From the NCBI RefSeq assembly GCF_000165425.1, contig NW_001799630.1:623734-687733 (forward strand): DNA of 64,000 bases, read 5' to 3'. Shown here piece after piece: positions 51,159-61,953 of this stretch; position 1 is the stretch's first letter, and the number at the start of each line of letters is the position of its first letter. This stretch comes from Paramecium tetraurelia (lineage: Eukaryota > Ciliophora > Oligohymenophorea > Peniculida > Parameciidae). The notes under the pieces were generated by a model. That model was given only the letters and a program-made list of their open reading frames with translations. It did not search any database and was not told where the DNA came from. Both the position numbers and the translations under genes were made by a program.

Positions 51159-52356
51159 ATGGGAGCTACATGTTGTGCTGCTAAATAACTTGGGAATACC
51201 GAGTTAACTAATGCTGCTCCTGAAGAATTCAATCAGCAAGTTGAAACGGAGAAACCTTAAGAAGGCAATCATTAAAACGAAGAACTAGAACACGTGAAAC
51301 TGGTCAAAGACCCTCCTCACGTACCAGTTGAAGAACCAGCGCCAGGGAATCCCCCAGATGATGTATTTAATTACTTAACTTTTAGGCCTCAAGAGAAAAA
51401 CAGAGATAAATGATATCTATCCACGGCCCAAACTCTGAGGATGCAAAACCATATGATAAAGTACCCGTCATCGAAAATGATATGGTGCGCAAAACTCTAG
51501 AAAAACTTGGAGAATATCAATACGATCCTGAATCTCTTCAGAAGTATGTAGAATGCATTGAACTAGAACCCTATGTATTAACTAATTGTTAACTTATAGT
51601 AATTTGAGAATGGAGCTATATATGTTGGGCAATGGAAAAATCATCAACGATGGGGAAAGGGAAAATAATACTGGCCTGATGGGTCCATTTATGAAGGATT
51701 TTGGAGTGCTCACACTGCCAATGGAAAAGGAAGATTGATTCATGCTGATGGTGATGCATATGTATAATATTATTTAAATGTAGGACGGTGATTGGGTAGA
51801 CGATAGAGCCTAAGGCTAAGGAACCTACTATCATGTTGATGGAGCCAAGTATGAAGGAGATTGGTTGGAAGATTAATAACACGGTAAAGGAACTGAAATG
51901 TGGCCAGACGGGGCTTAATATATTGGAAGTTACGTTAATGGTAAGAAGGACGGAAAAGGAAAATTTAAATGGAGTGATGGAGCAACTTACGAAGGGGATT
52001 TCAGGGATAATAACATTGAAGGTACTTTTACATTTTTTAAACTCTAGGATTTGGAGAGTATATTTGGGCTGACGGAAGGAAATACAAAGGACAATGGTAA
52101 AATAACAAAATGCATGGAAAAGGAGATTTCAATTGGCCAGATGGAAAATAATATAGTGGTATTCTCTCCTCTAAAATTAGGCGATTATGTGGAAGATAAA
52201 AAGGAAGGCTATGGAATATTTAAATGGTCTGATGGAAAACAATATAAAGGCTATTGGAAGGATGGCAAATAGCATGGCAAGGGAATTCTAGTTGACAAAG
52301 ATTAAAGAGAAGTTGAAGCTGAATGGGTTGAAGGAAAAAGAGTCAGACAAGATTGA
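51159..52356 (+). CDS. MORN-repeat protein with dual-acylation N-terminus
   Basis: About 359 aa with five introns (22-26 nt). Starts MGATCCAAK: Gly2 for N-myristoylation and two adjacent cysteines for palmitoylation, a strong membrane anchor (inference). An acidic/Pro linker follows ([14 protein letters not shown]). Residues about 130-345 hold eight or nine MORN units, such as [40 protein letters not shown] and [20 protein letters not shown]. Each intron falls within or between repeats. MORN proteins act in membrane-cytoskeleton contacts in alveolates, for example at cortical structures. It sits 80 bp after the ABC transporter on the same strand. Confidence 0.88.
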
Positions 52357-53405
52357 TTATCATCATATTATTATTAAATCTAATACTGTAGCCAAATCTC
52401 GACCTATTAAGGACATCAATGCACTCAATACTCAAACATTTTCTAAAAATACTATTTTTGATTATTTTCAGTTAGATATTTTATATAAAATATTTCATTA
52501 ATTATTATTTATTTATTATTACAAAAATTATATAATTAAGGATGTCTATGTATCCTTCTATTTGATCCTTAATCATTTTTTATATTGTCTTTCTAATCTC
52601 AAACAATACAAAAATATAATGAAGATTATCTGTTAGACATACTCTTAAGCTTTCTTAATAATTAATTAAGATTATTCTTGAGAGCGGAATAATTAATTTA
52701 ATTAATTTGCTCCTATTCTTTTTTGATTTAAATGTAGTGCTAACTGAGTTTATAGATGATAAAAGACTATTATTATTAAGTAATCAAAATTCTGTAATTT
52801 TTATTAAATTACAAATTACTAAATAGGAGCTTATTATGAAATAACTCTTAATTTTAAATGTGACTAATTCCTTAATCAATTGAGATCTTTTTATTCACTT
52901 TCAAGGTGAGATTATGAATGTGTGATTAATAATTAATTTAAGGAATAAACCGTTTTTTTTCAAGTTGCTCAATAGCACTCTTTTCCAAATTGTTTCTCTA
53001 GATAAATAAATTAATAGCAACATCAATTAATATTAATTCTTGAGTTTAAGTACTAATTATACATTTACCAAAAATGATAAGCAAAATTCTAAATCTTAAA
53101 TTTCTCAGAATATGCAATAATAATTCCACTATGCTTGGCAAATGAAAAGTTTTGTTAATATTATAATTATTCGTACTTTTTCAGAACCAATTATATTTAA
53201 ACAGGTATTACTAAAAATTCATAGAACTTTAAAATCATTCTATTTTTTTTTCACACCTTGAAAGTACTCAATGAGGAAATGAGTATAGGATTACTATGCT
53301 TTCAACTGTGGCACTTAAACTTATGTCCTGTTTAATTGTTTATTGAATATAGTTTTGTTGGAATTACTAATTTATTTGCAATAAATTTAACATTTAATAT
53401 TATTA
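52357..53405. other. 1-kb intergenic stretch
   Basis: No supported protein gene. Holds one nested inverted-repeat element (52709-52830) listed separately. Otherwise AT-rich with short T runs. Confidence 0.5.
52709..52830. repeat. 122-nt stem-loop element, possible structured RNA
   Basis: Perfect 9-bp arms GCTCCTATT (52709-52717) and AATAGGAGC (52822-52830) enclose a 7-bp perfect hairpin GTAATTT/AAATTAC near the 3' end. The arms are GC-richer than the surroundings. No known RNA family recognised; a snoRNA-like or regulatory RNA is a guess. Confidence 0.4.
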
Positions 53406-53969
53406 TCAAATATTACTTGCTTTCTTAACTCCCAATCTTGGCTTTTATATTTATTAATATGGATCCACTCTTTTTTCATAAAAATCAATTGGTTTATCAC
53501 GTGGTACAATCCTTGGCTCTGGCACTTCAACTGGAGGATATGACCTAGATATTTCCATTTAATGTCTAGGATATATATTTGTCTTAAATAGATTCTCATT
53601 CCAACCCCCTTAGATTGATGGTGTGAGTGTAGTCACTTTTCTTCCAGCGTGTCTTACACTTTATTAACCAACTAATTAATATTAAATTATTATACAGGAA
53701 TTTCTCAATAATGCAATTCTATCTATAATCTCTTGATCTTCTTCCAAGCCCTTTAAAGATATTTATTTTTAGTATCCATTAACATATATTCCATTTAAAT
53801 ATGGATGAGTATTTTTTTTCATATAAATTTGCAAGTTTATTTTAGGTTGATTCAATAAAGGATGCTCAATCAAAGTTGGTAAGAATAGTCTGATTTTTGC
53901 AGAGCTGCCGCCATAATCACAATAGAATATTTGAAGGAATTTTAATTAAAATATGCCTCTTGAACACAT
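53406..53969 (-). CDS. mitochondrial large ribosomal subunit protein mL43
   Basis: 187 aa unspliced, or 179 aa if the 24-nt GT..AG segment at 53672-53695 is removed (both stay in frame). The family landmarks of the L51/S25/CI-B8 thioredoxin-like domain are clear: QIFYCDYGGSSAKIRLFLP, then HPYLNGIYVNGYQKQISLKG and DRIALLRNS, matching mL43's Y-C-x-W/Y-GGSS, HP.....YVNG and LR-x-S. mL43 sits on the mitochondrial large subunit. The C-terminal 70 aa (IVPRDKPIDFYEKRVDPYQQ) extend beyond the fold. The N-terminus MCSRGIFQLKF is short and could be part of a mitochondrial import signal. Confidence 0.85.
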
Positions 53970-54061
53970 TTATTTAATTTTAATTTTAATATTTCATTTG
54001 ATAAGAAAATTTAAACAAAGTCATTAAAAATGTATAAAAATCATTTGCTTATAAAGAGAAT

Positions 54062-57000
54062 TCATTAAGTTGCTTTCTACTTTGAAAAAGGGATTTCCAA
54101 CTCCTCATCAGAGTCTTATTTATGTTTTTCTTTACTGTTACTAACTTGGCTATTATCAATTATGCATTTTTGGACAACATTAAGTTTCTCAGGACTTTTT
54201 GACACTCTGTTAACGATTTTGTTAATCTCTTTTGTGGTGAGTCCAGTTTATTATTTTAATCTATTTCTTAATTATTGCTCTGATTTCAGGATTTCTTTTT
54301 TCTCCTCTTCTTATTTATTACTTTGATGATATTCTGAACTCTTCGATTCATAAAAAGCATAGAATTTTTAATAGGTCAGTTTATCAATTTACAATGTTTT
54401 TAATAATTTGGTTGGCTTATAAAATATGTGGCTTAACAATCCAAATAGAAATATATTGGATAAATCTTAAAATCCAGTTTGGATCATTTCAGCACAATTA
54501 TTGATAAATTTCATTCTCTTTTCATTAACGTTTAATTTATTAACAGACGCAATGTATGAGTTTATGCATAATTTTGATAAATTCATTAAAGTTTTCCTCA
54601 CTTTATGATTAATAGTGAATTGAGGAATAGTCAACAACAAATTTCCAGAAATCCTCCTTTTTTGAACCCTGATCGTTCTCAATAACTTTTTATAATGATT
54701 ATGAAATGGATGTTAAAATTGTAGGTTTTAAATCACTAAAGTAACAACTGGATTTCATGAGATCAAATAAATAAGATAGGAATTGAATGCCAAATTCTTT
54801 ATTTGTTAGTATTTATGGACATTGATTCATCAATTTTATTGAATTGTTGAATAATTCCATTTATAAAGTACTGATTTAAGGTAAATTATCAATCAAAGGG
54901 CGACTTTTCCTTCTTTTGAAATCATTTTATTTTTCTTTTTCTAATTTAACTTATCTAGATAATTCAGAAAGCACAAAATTATGAAAATGGATGTACAATA
55001 ATGAATATGTCTAGGAAGATATGTAGTACTATAAGTTTAATCTTTATAATTTGAAGTTGTTAGTATAAATTAAATTATTGATTACTAGTTGTAAAATAGT
55101 GATATGATGTTGATCCTTGTTTTTATTTTCTAAAATTTAGAAGCAATAATTAAAAAATAGATCCCTTATTTCTTTGTAATTAGCTTCATGATCATTCTCT
55201 TAAGGTTTACTAGAACTTAACAGATTTCTGATTTAATTTTGAAGTGAACTGGCCAATAAATTAGCATTTATGATGATTGATTTTTCATCTTTATTTTCAA
55301 AAATGGAACTAATTGGATTTAGAATTTATTTTGGAAAGACTAAGTTTTGTTTAATCAAACATTCAATTTTCTAAAGATTCAAAAAATTTAACTTCTCCTT
55401 GTAAATCTTTATTCCATACTTAACTAATTCCTTTAGACAATCTTTAACCACTTCTGAATCTGATTGTTATTATTGATATATAAACATCATTTTACAGACC
55501 TGATTAATTATCCCAATATTTTGACTTTTTTGAAAAATCTTTTACACTCCGATGACAATTGCTTTCATATCCTTAAGAGGTATTGATTTAGAGTTTAAGT
55601 TTTAATAGATGTGTAGATAAGGAAATAGCAAATTCTAAAAGATTATAGATTGATATAAATACCTCATCAATCAAATCGATTGAGGACTTAACTTTACTCA
55701 AAAAGTAACTAGTAAATTGATCGGTGAACTGGGTTTCTTCATCCTTCACTTCTAACCACCAGAATTTCGTTTAAGTATTTTGATATGATAGTATCGATGC
55801 ATAAAAATAGAAACCCATAATCTAGAATTATTCTTATTAATCCCCTTCAAAAAACTGAGAGTATTATTCAGGCAAGCAGACAAATGGATGACTATGAACA
55901 AAAGAAAATATAAAATTTTAGCATTCCTCATAGCTTTGAATTTCAAAAGGTGCATAAGTCAAGTAAAATTCAGTCAATTTTATGACACTTTTAATTGGTT
56001 TTTCAAATAAATGCAGTAAAAAAGAAGATTCATATCTCACTCTAAGATTTTTTGCAAATAATATTCTAATGAAGGCTTAACAAGTCTTGGTTTTAAAAAA
56101 GTTACTCACTACATTTGTATTTTTTGAAAACATCTATAAATATTATTAAAATTATACCTTTAAGAAATTGATCAATTTTAGTTGAACACTCTCATTGGGA
56201 TCGAATATTAAGCTTATGACAGCCTCTTATTCTTCTTACAGAAAATCAATTATTGGTTATATAGATTTTTTGCTTTCAATCAAAGACTTTTAGATTTTTT
56301 CTAATTCATTCAAAGCGGATTCCCTGCATTCATGATTTTCACTTAAAAATAAACACCCTAAGTAACTATAATAGGGGTCTGTAGGAATATCTGGATTCAA
56401 AAAGGAATGGAATAAAATTTGAATTGCTTTTCTCTTAATTAAAGTTTACACATCCTAAGTTCTATTAGTTACTAAATATTCGAAAATATTATTAATAAAT
56501 TTAGTTGCTTCTTTCAATTCCTGCTCATCTTCTATAATTAATCTATTAAAATTATACTTATAAATTCTAAGAAATGGGATATCGAATTAATTACTAAATC
56601 TATGACCTCCAAAGCAGCCAATCTCGCAGTTCTAAACTTAGTTTAGGAGATAGTTGTAAGCCAGTTATAGGTATATCTGAAAAACCCCTCACATTAGAAG
56701 GGCAATTACGTCTAGGTTGAAAATAGGGTATCAAAAAATTGTTTTAAGACTTTATTATTTTCAATTTATTAGCATTATTATTCATCAATTAAATTGGACT
56801 AATTTTCAAGTTAGAGTGATTCCAATTTATTAATTATTTCTTCCAAATTGACATTGACAAGACTCAATCCTTTCAAATATTGATTGCAATGATCCATTCC
56901 AACCAACTTTAAATAAAAAGACACAAAACTAAGTAAAACTCCTTATGGGCTTTCAAGTAATAAATCTTCTAGTTTGATTATCACACCTGATTATTCAATG

Positions 57001-57122
57001 TCTGGATCATTCATACATTCTACAATTAGTTTATTATTACCATAAATTTCAACCAATTTGATTTCTTCAATTTGTTAAAGTTCAGATTCTCTTTTATTTT
57101 ATTTCTTTGCTCCCTTTTTCAT
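54062..57122 (-). CDS. cohesin subunit SA/Scc3 (STAG)-like protein
   Basis: About 983 aa with four introns (24, 26, 28, 31 nt). A basic start (MKKGAKKQNKRESE) is followed by all-helical HEAT-like sequence. Three blocks line up with STAG proteins: TKFRTARLAALEVIDLVINS (animal FRHTSTLAAMKLMTALVN), AIQILFHSFLNPDIPTDPYY followed by SYLGCLFLSENHECRESALN (LNDSYLKYVGWTLHD..VRLKCLKAL), and EAVISLIFDPNESVQLKLIN ([20 protein letters not shown]). SA/Scc3 binds the kleisin RAD21 and DNA in the cohesin ring. The C-terminus is charged, with DSDEELEIPFSK. Overall identity is low, so orthology is likely but not proven. One 24-nt intron lacks TGA and could be retained. Confidence 0.65.
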
Positions 57123-57859
57123 ACTAGTTCTTTAGCTTAAATTATAATTTTATTAATGTTAATGTGATATTAAGATTTCCCTTAAATCTAGCTTAATTTG
57201 ATTATTTAGAACTCTTACTATTTTTCTTGTTGATTTTTATTAATTTATAATTTATTGTTATATTAATTTCAAAATAGTAGAAGAAAAGTATTAACAATAA
57301 TACATTAAAATATATGAATTCTTAGGGTTCCCTTTATGATAGGAAGTTAATAATTTAAAGGAAAATAAAATTGAATCCTAAATAATCAAATAATTAGAAA
57401 TATAGAAAAGATCTTAACTCAGACATAGAAGTAATAAACTTCTAATCTACATAAAGATAATTTTAATAATTATAACAGATAAGCTCTAAAGGATAATCTT
57501 TATTTGAATAGCATTTTAATTTGCCATCTTAATAAAGATATTGAAATTAAATTTAAAACAGTTAAAAGGATCCAAAAAAAAGAAAGCAGAAGATATTGGA
57601 TTAAGTTTCTAAGTTATATCAAATACAACTATTTGTTATGTATTCAATTAGAATATAAGACTCCGTTTTAAATTATCTTGAATCAATTTATTTGCATAAT
57701 TAAGTAAAGTAATTTCTTCCTTATTTTGTAATTTACATAGTTTAATTTATACTTCATTTCTAATATATCACTTACTTCAATGTTAACAATCCTTTCCTGT
57801 CAATTTATTTTATTCTCAAACAGATTAATTAGTTTAAATTAATTTGTATTTTTATCATT
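57123..57859. other. intergenic with one small candidate ORF
   Basis: About 740 bp. Only the Gln-rich ORF at 57314-57545 looks coding-like; the rest is featureless AT-rich DNA. Confidence 0.45.
57314..57545 (+). CDS. small Gln-rich hypothetical ORF
   Basis: 76 aa, ATG to TGA, with polar composition that looks translated: MNSQGSLYDRKLIIQRKIKL, then IEVINFQSTQRQFQQLQQI. Many glutamines are TAA/TAG. No domain. A coding-like stretch in another frame (KDIEIKFKTVKRIQKKESRR) follows, so an extra exon is possible. Confidence 0.35.
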
Positions 57860-59265
57860 ATGGACGATTACTTAGATGAAGAATAGTACTTGGGATTAGA
57901 GGATGAATATGACAATAGCATCTATAATAATGTCACGTTATTGAGTGCTAATGACCTTTATTAAGAATTCAAAGATCGGCTAGAAATTATCAAAGATAAG
58001 ATTGGAGAGACATCTTAAGTTGTTTTAAATGTACTTAAATAAAGATATCAAGATATTAATCTTTTTCAATTTTGAAGTTAAAACCATATATGAGAAACTG
58101 TTGCTAAATGATGAGTTTGAATAAATCAAAGTTTAACTTGAAGAATAAGGCATTTACAAGGAATCTAAAGTGAACATTAATGACAACCTCATTTGTTCAA
58201 TATGTGAATAGACTAATGCTTAGGGTTTTAGTTTAAATTGCAATCATAAGTTTTGTAAGAGCTGTTGGAATCAAATGATTGAGATCTAATTCTCAAGTTA
58301 AATACCTTTGGTGAGATGTTTACAGGATTAATGTTTTGAGAGATTGCCTCATTAGTTTTTAGAATAATACCCTAAATATAAGTAAATATTGATTAAGAGA
58401 TTCATGCAACATGATGATTAAATTACTTGGTGTCCAGGTAAATTTTTAAGTAAGAACGATAGGATTGAATTGTGAGAATGTTTTTAAGTGTTTGAATTTT
58501 TCGAATTCAATTAAATGTCCCTGTGGTATCAAATTTTGTTCTAAATGCAGAAATGAAAAACACCATCCAATCCCATGTGATATTCTGAAAAAAGTCTTAG
58601 AATACCAACAATCAAATGATTATTGGGCAATTTTACATGCCTCAAAGTGTCCCTAATGTGGAAGACTAATCTAACGTACAGAGGGTTGCTTTCATTTGAA
58701 ATGTTTATGTGGATAACATTTCTGCTTTAAATGCTCAGGACCATGGGCAAAGGATCATGAGCAGAGTTTTTATACATGCCCTTATATGAATACAAATAAG
58801 AATCCATCTAAATATGCCTTATAGTTGAAGGATGAACTGTAGAGTATCAATAACAATATTCGAAACATCGAATAGTCAGTAAAAACTTTGAAATAGTAAG
58901 TTAAAAAAGTCTTGTTAGATGATCTTTTAGAGTATTCAGAAAAGGCTATTTAACTTTTCAAAACATCCAAATCGTAACATTTTATTGATTATATATTTAG
59001 ATTTTTGTTTTATAAATTCCATTTAATGGAGAATAAGGATGTTTAAATGTGCGAATAAACATTCTAATGTTTTCAAGAGGAATTGAATAGTTGCTTAATA
59101 ATTATTCAAAAGAAGGTCTTAGAAGTTCAAGACAATGAATCTTTAAAAGAGAGAACGATGCTTGAATACATCAATTTCGAGGATTCAGAAAAGAAAGTCT
59201 TAAGAAATTTAAAAATCAAAAAATAACTTATAAAACAATATATAATTGAAACTTTAATTAAGTGA
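57860..59265 (+). CDS. RBR-type E3 ubiquitin ligase (Ariadne-like)
   Basis: About 452 aa with two introns (22 and 25 nt). Acidic N-terminus MDDYLDEEQYLGLEDEYDNS as in Ariadne proteins, then a UBA-like helical part. RING1: LICSICEQTNAQGFSLNCNH followed by KFCKSCW. IBR: CPCGIKFCSKCRNEKHHPIP. RING2: CPQCGRLIQRTEGCFHLKC, then GQHFCFKCSGPW. The cysteine in TEGC is the catalytic thioester-forming residue of RBR ligases. After RING2 comes a helical domain like the auto-inhibitory Ariadne domain (IEQSVKTLKQQVKKVLLDDL). RBRs take ubiquitin from an E2 onto this cysteine before the substrate. Length fits HHARI (about 550 aa), somewhat shorter. Confidence 0.93.
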
Positions 59266-59420
59266 TAACAAAACAATTAAATTATATTTCAGAATAAATC
59301 ATTTATAAAGATTACATAATTTTCGTTTTCAATCATAAATTATTTATAATTGATTTTCTAAATGAATTGAACTACAATCACAATAATTTGTAAGTAACAC
59401 ATTAAATATACACATATAAA

Positions 59421-61870
59421 TCAATTTTAACAAGAATAATCCCAACCAAATACTTCATTGATCCTTTCGCCATCTTAGGGATAGTCATGATCAATCAATC
59501 TGGTTGATAATAATTACTTGTTTGCCTCTTTTCTTTTGAGTACTGGTGCTATGTATTCTTATTGTTTTAGTTTTAACCAATCGATTTCAGCAAAAATAAT
59601 ATGATTTTTAATTTGCTTGATGGATAATCTTTCATTTGGATTTTTAGTGATGATTTATTCCAAGAAATTTTTGATAGATCCAGAAAAATGTTTTGGAATT
59701 CTGAGTTCTTCATTTTATATTCCATTTAATAGTACTCTAATGTTGTTGCTAAAATGTGGAGGATAACCTGATAGCATTTCATACAACAAAAGACCCACTG
59801 TATAAATATCTGTACTTTATGTTACTCCATGGCCATTCAATAGCTCAGGGGATAAATAAGCAGGTGAACCACAAAACGTATGAGTTACATTAAAGCCTTC
59901 TTTGGAAAGTCCGAAATCTATGAGTTTTATGTAATTATTTTTTGTAACCATCACATTTTCTGGCTTTAAATCTCTGTATATGAGATTTAAGGAGTGAAGA
60001 TATTCTAATGCTAGTATAATTTAGGCTATAATGAAAACGGCTTAGGGTTCTTATAGAACTGTGCCCTTCGCCATATAATTTATGAGATCACCATTATCAC
60101 AATATTCTAGAAGCATGTATAGATAGTGTTAAGTCTAATTAATATAATGTTAGATTCACTTGAAAAGAATGATGTAGTTTAACAACAAATGGGTGATTTA
60201 GATACTTCATTATGCTTAGTTCACTTTAAATGTACTTGACATCTTGTAAGACTTATTATTTCAATTACTATTTAAGGGCATATATTTTGTTTTTATAGAT
60301 AACCTAGTGTAGAATGGAATGAAATACTTTAAAGACTTATCCGAAAGCGCCTTTGCCAAGATGTGAGAGTACTTGGACATCTTTAATTTTGATGGAACTT
60401 CTAGTGTAATTGTAGATCTGATGCTAACTTAAAATAGATTTTTCATATTGATTCATTTAGATGCTTTGTTTTTCAACATCAAATATTTCAATTTCTTGAT
60501 TTTATTTTTCCATCATGACTTAAAGAATGGTTTTTTTTTATTTTTCTTATTCATATTAATTCAATTTTTGATTGGTGTATCTACAATACCCAATTGAATT
60601 TTTGATGGATTCCAGCCACTATCGAGCAGCATTTTTGGTTTGAAATGCAATATGCAAATGCTTGTTAAAGTACTGTATTTCTAGATAGAATAGCTTTTTG
60701 TCTTGGAACCAAAGATCCTTTGATAACTTGATTTCATTGATAAACTCCAAGGGAATTAACTCTCAAAAAATAGTAATAAAATACTTGGGATTAAAAGGGT
60801 ATTAGATGGATGTCTTATATCTTGCAATGGCTCCTGAGTCTGGATCGCAAATAAGGTAGTTATCAATTAGAAGTAATTTGAAATAGGAAACTACTTTTGC
60901 ACTTCCTTTAATAATGGGAGGTTTTTGTGGTCGATTAGTGAAGAAGGAGTTGAGTGAATAGAATGTGCAAATGGATTACCTAAAGGAATTGATGATGTCA
61001 AATTGTTTGTTTCTTAGAATGAGGAGTTCCTTTTGGAGGATTTTCTTAGTTCTTTCTCCTGCCACATCGACAACAGACTTGCCTTGGAATGTTATTGAGA
61101 TGTCTATTTTGGGGTGTTTCAATAACAACTCTATAAGTTCTTGATCATCGATTTAGGCAGCAATATGTAGAGCAGTTCCTTTGGTGGTTATCTGATTGAC
61201 GTTGATTGAGTTGGAACCTATGATGAGGTTTGCCACTAGGCTAGGTAGATTTGAATAATTTACTTTTGATGTTTGATTACCAAATGGCTATTTATAAGCA
61301 ATTCCACCCATCTTTGGAGAGAATAGAGATGTCACCTCCAGAACTGATTAACCATAAGTACATCTTGTCATCTCCTAAAAAGGTGACTAGATGGAGTGCA
61401 TTCCATCCTGTCAATTCAATTCCATTTATCAATTAGGCTCGATCATTTCTGTCTTCCAAAAAGAGTTCCAGGTCACTCAGAAGAGACATTCTGATTAGTT
61501 AGAACATGGTCTCTTGTTCAGGAGTGGAATTAGCTGAAGTATCAAGAAATTGCGAGGGATCGAATTACGATGAAAATGAAGAAGCCATATCGGAGAAGGG
61601 ATCTGTGGTTTTTTATGCGAATATGGCAGAGCCTTATTAAATCTAATAATCACATATGTAAAGGTTTAATTCATCAAGAACAATCTTCTTAATCTAAAAT
61701 GTTACTTTCTCATTGGTTTATATCAAAATCAATTTCAGTTGGTTTTAATCAATTCCTGTCAAATTTGAAACTTAATCATACAACTCGGATATTTTATATT
61801 TCGACGAGATTTTGAGTTGCTCGACATTCAAAATTCCCCATTCATTATAATATCTAATTATGATTTTCAT
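59421..61870 (-). CDS. Ubl-like + ankyrin + PH + AGC-type protein kinase, with in-frame TGA
   Basis: About 798 codons after two introns (28 and 25 nt), one of them TGA at 60763-60765. Order: a beta-rich N-terminus of ubiquitin-like look ([20 protein letters not shown]), two or three ankyrin repeats ([40 protein letters not shown]), a PH-like domain ([20 protein letters not shown] to [12 protein letters not shown]) and an AGC-type kinase: [54 protein letters not shown]. It ends soon after an FGWDY motif. All kinase catalytic residues are present. The TGA lies in the PH domain with conserved frame on both sides. If real, only the ankyrin part is made, or TGA is bypassed. Confidence 0.85.
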
Positions 61871-61953
61871 AATATAAATAATATATAATTATTTCTTACA
61901 CAAATGAACTCCAGATATACTCTTATTATCAAATTAATTATACACATTAATTT

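Noticed and set aside
60740-60800. Retained internal eliminated sequence (TA-bounded) as the cause of the kinase TGA
   Set aside because: No TA-to-TA segment of allowed length (26 bp or more) that restores frame could be found; left as an unexplained TGA.
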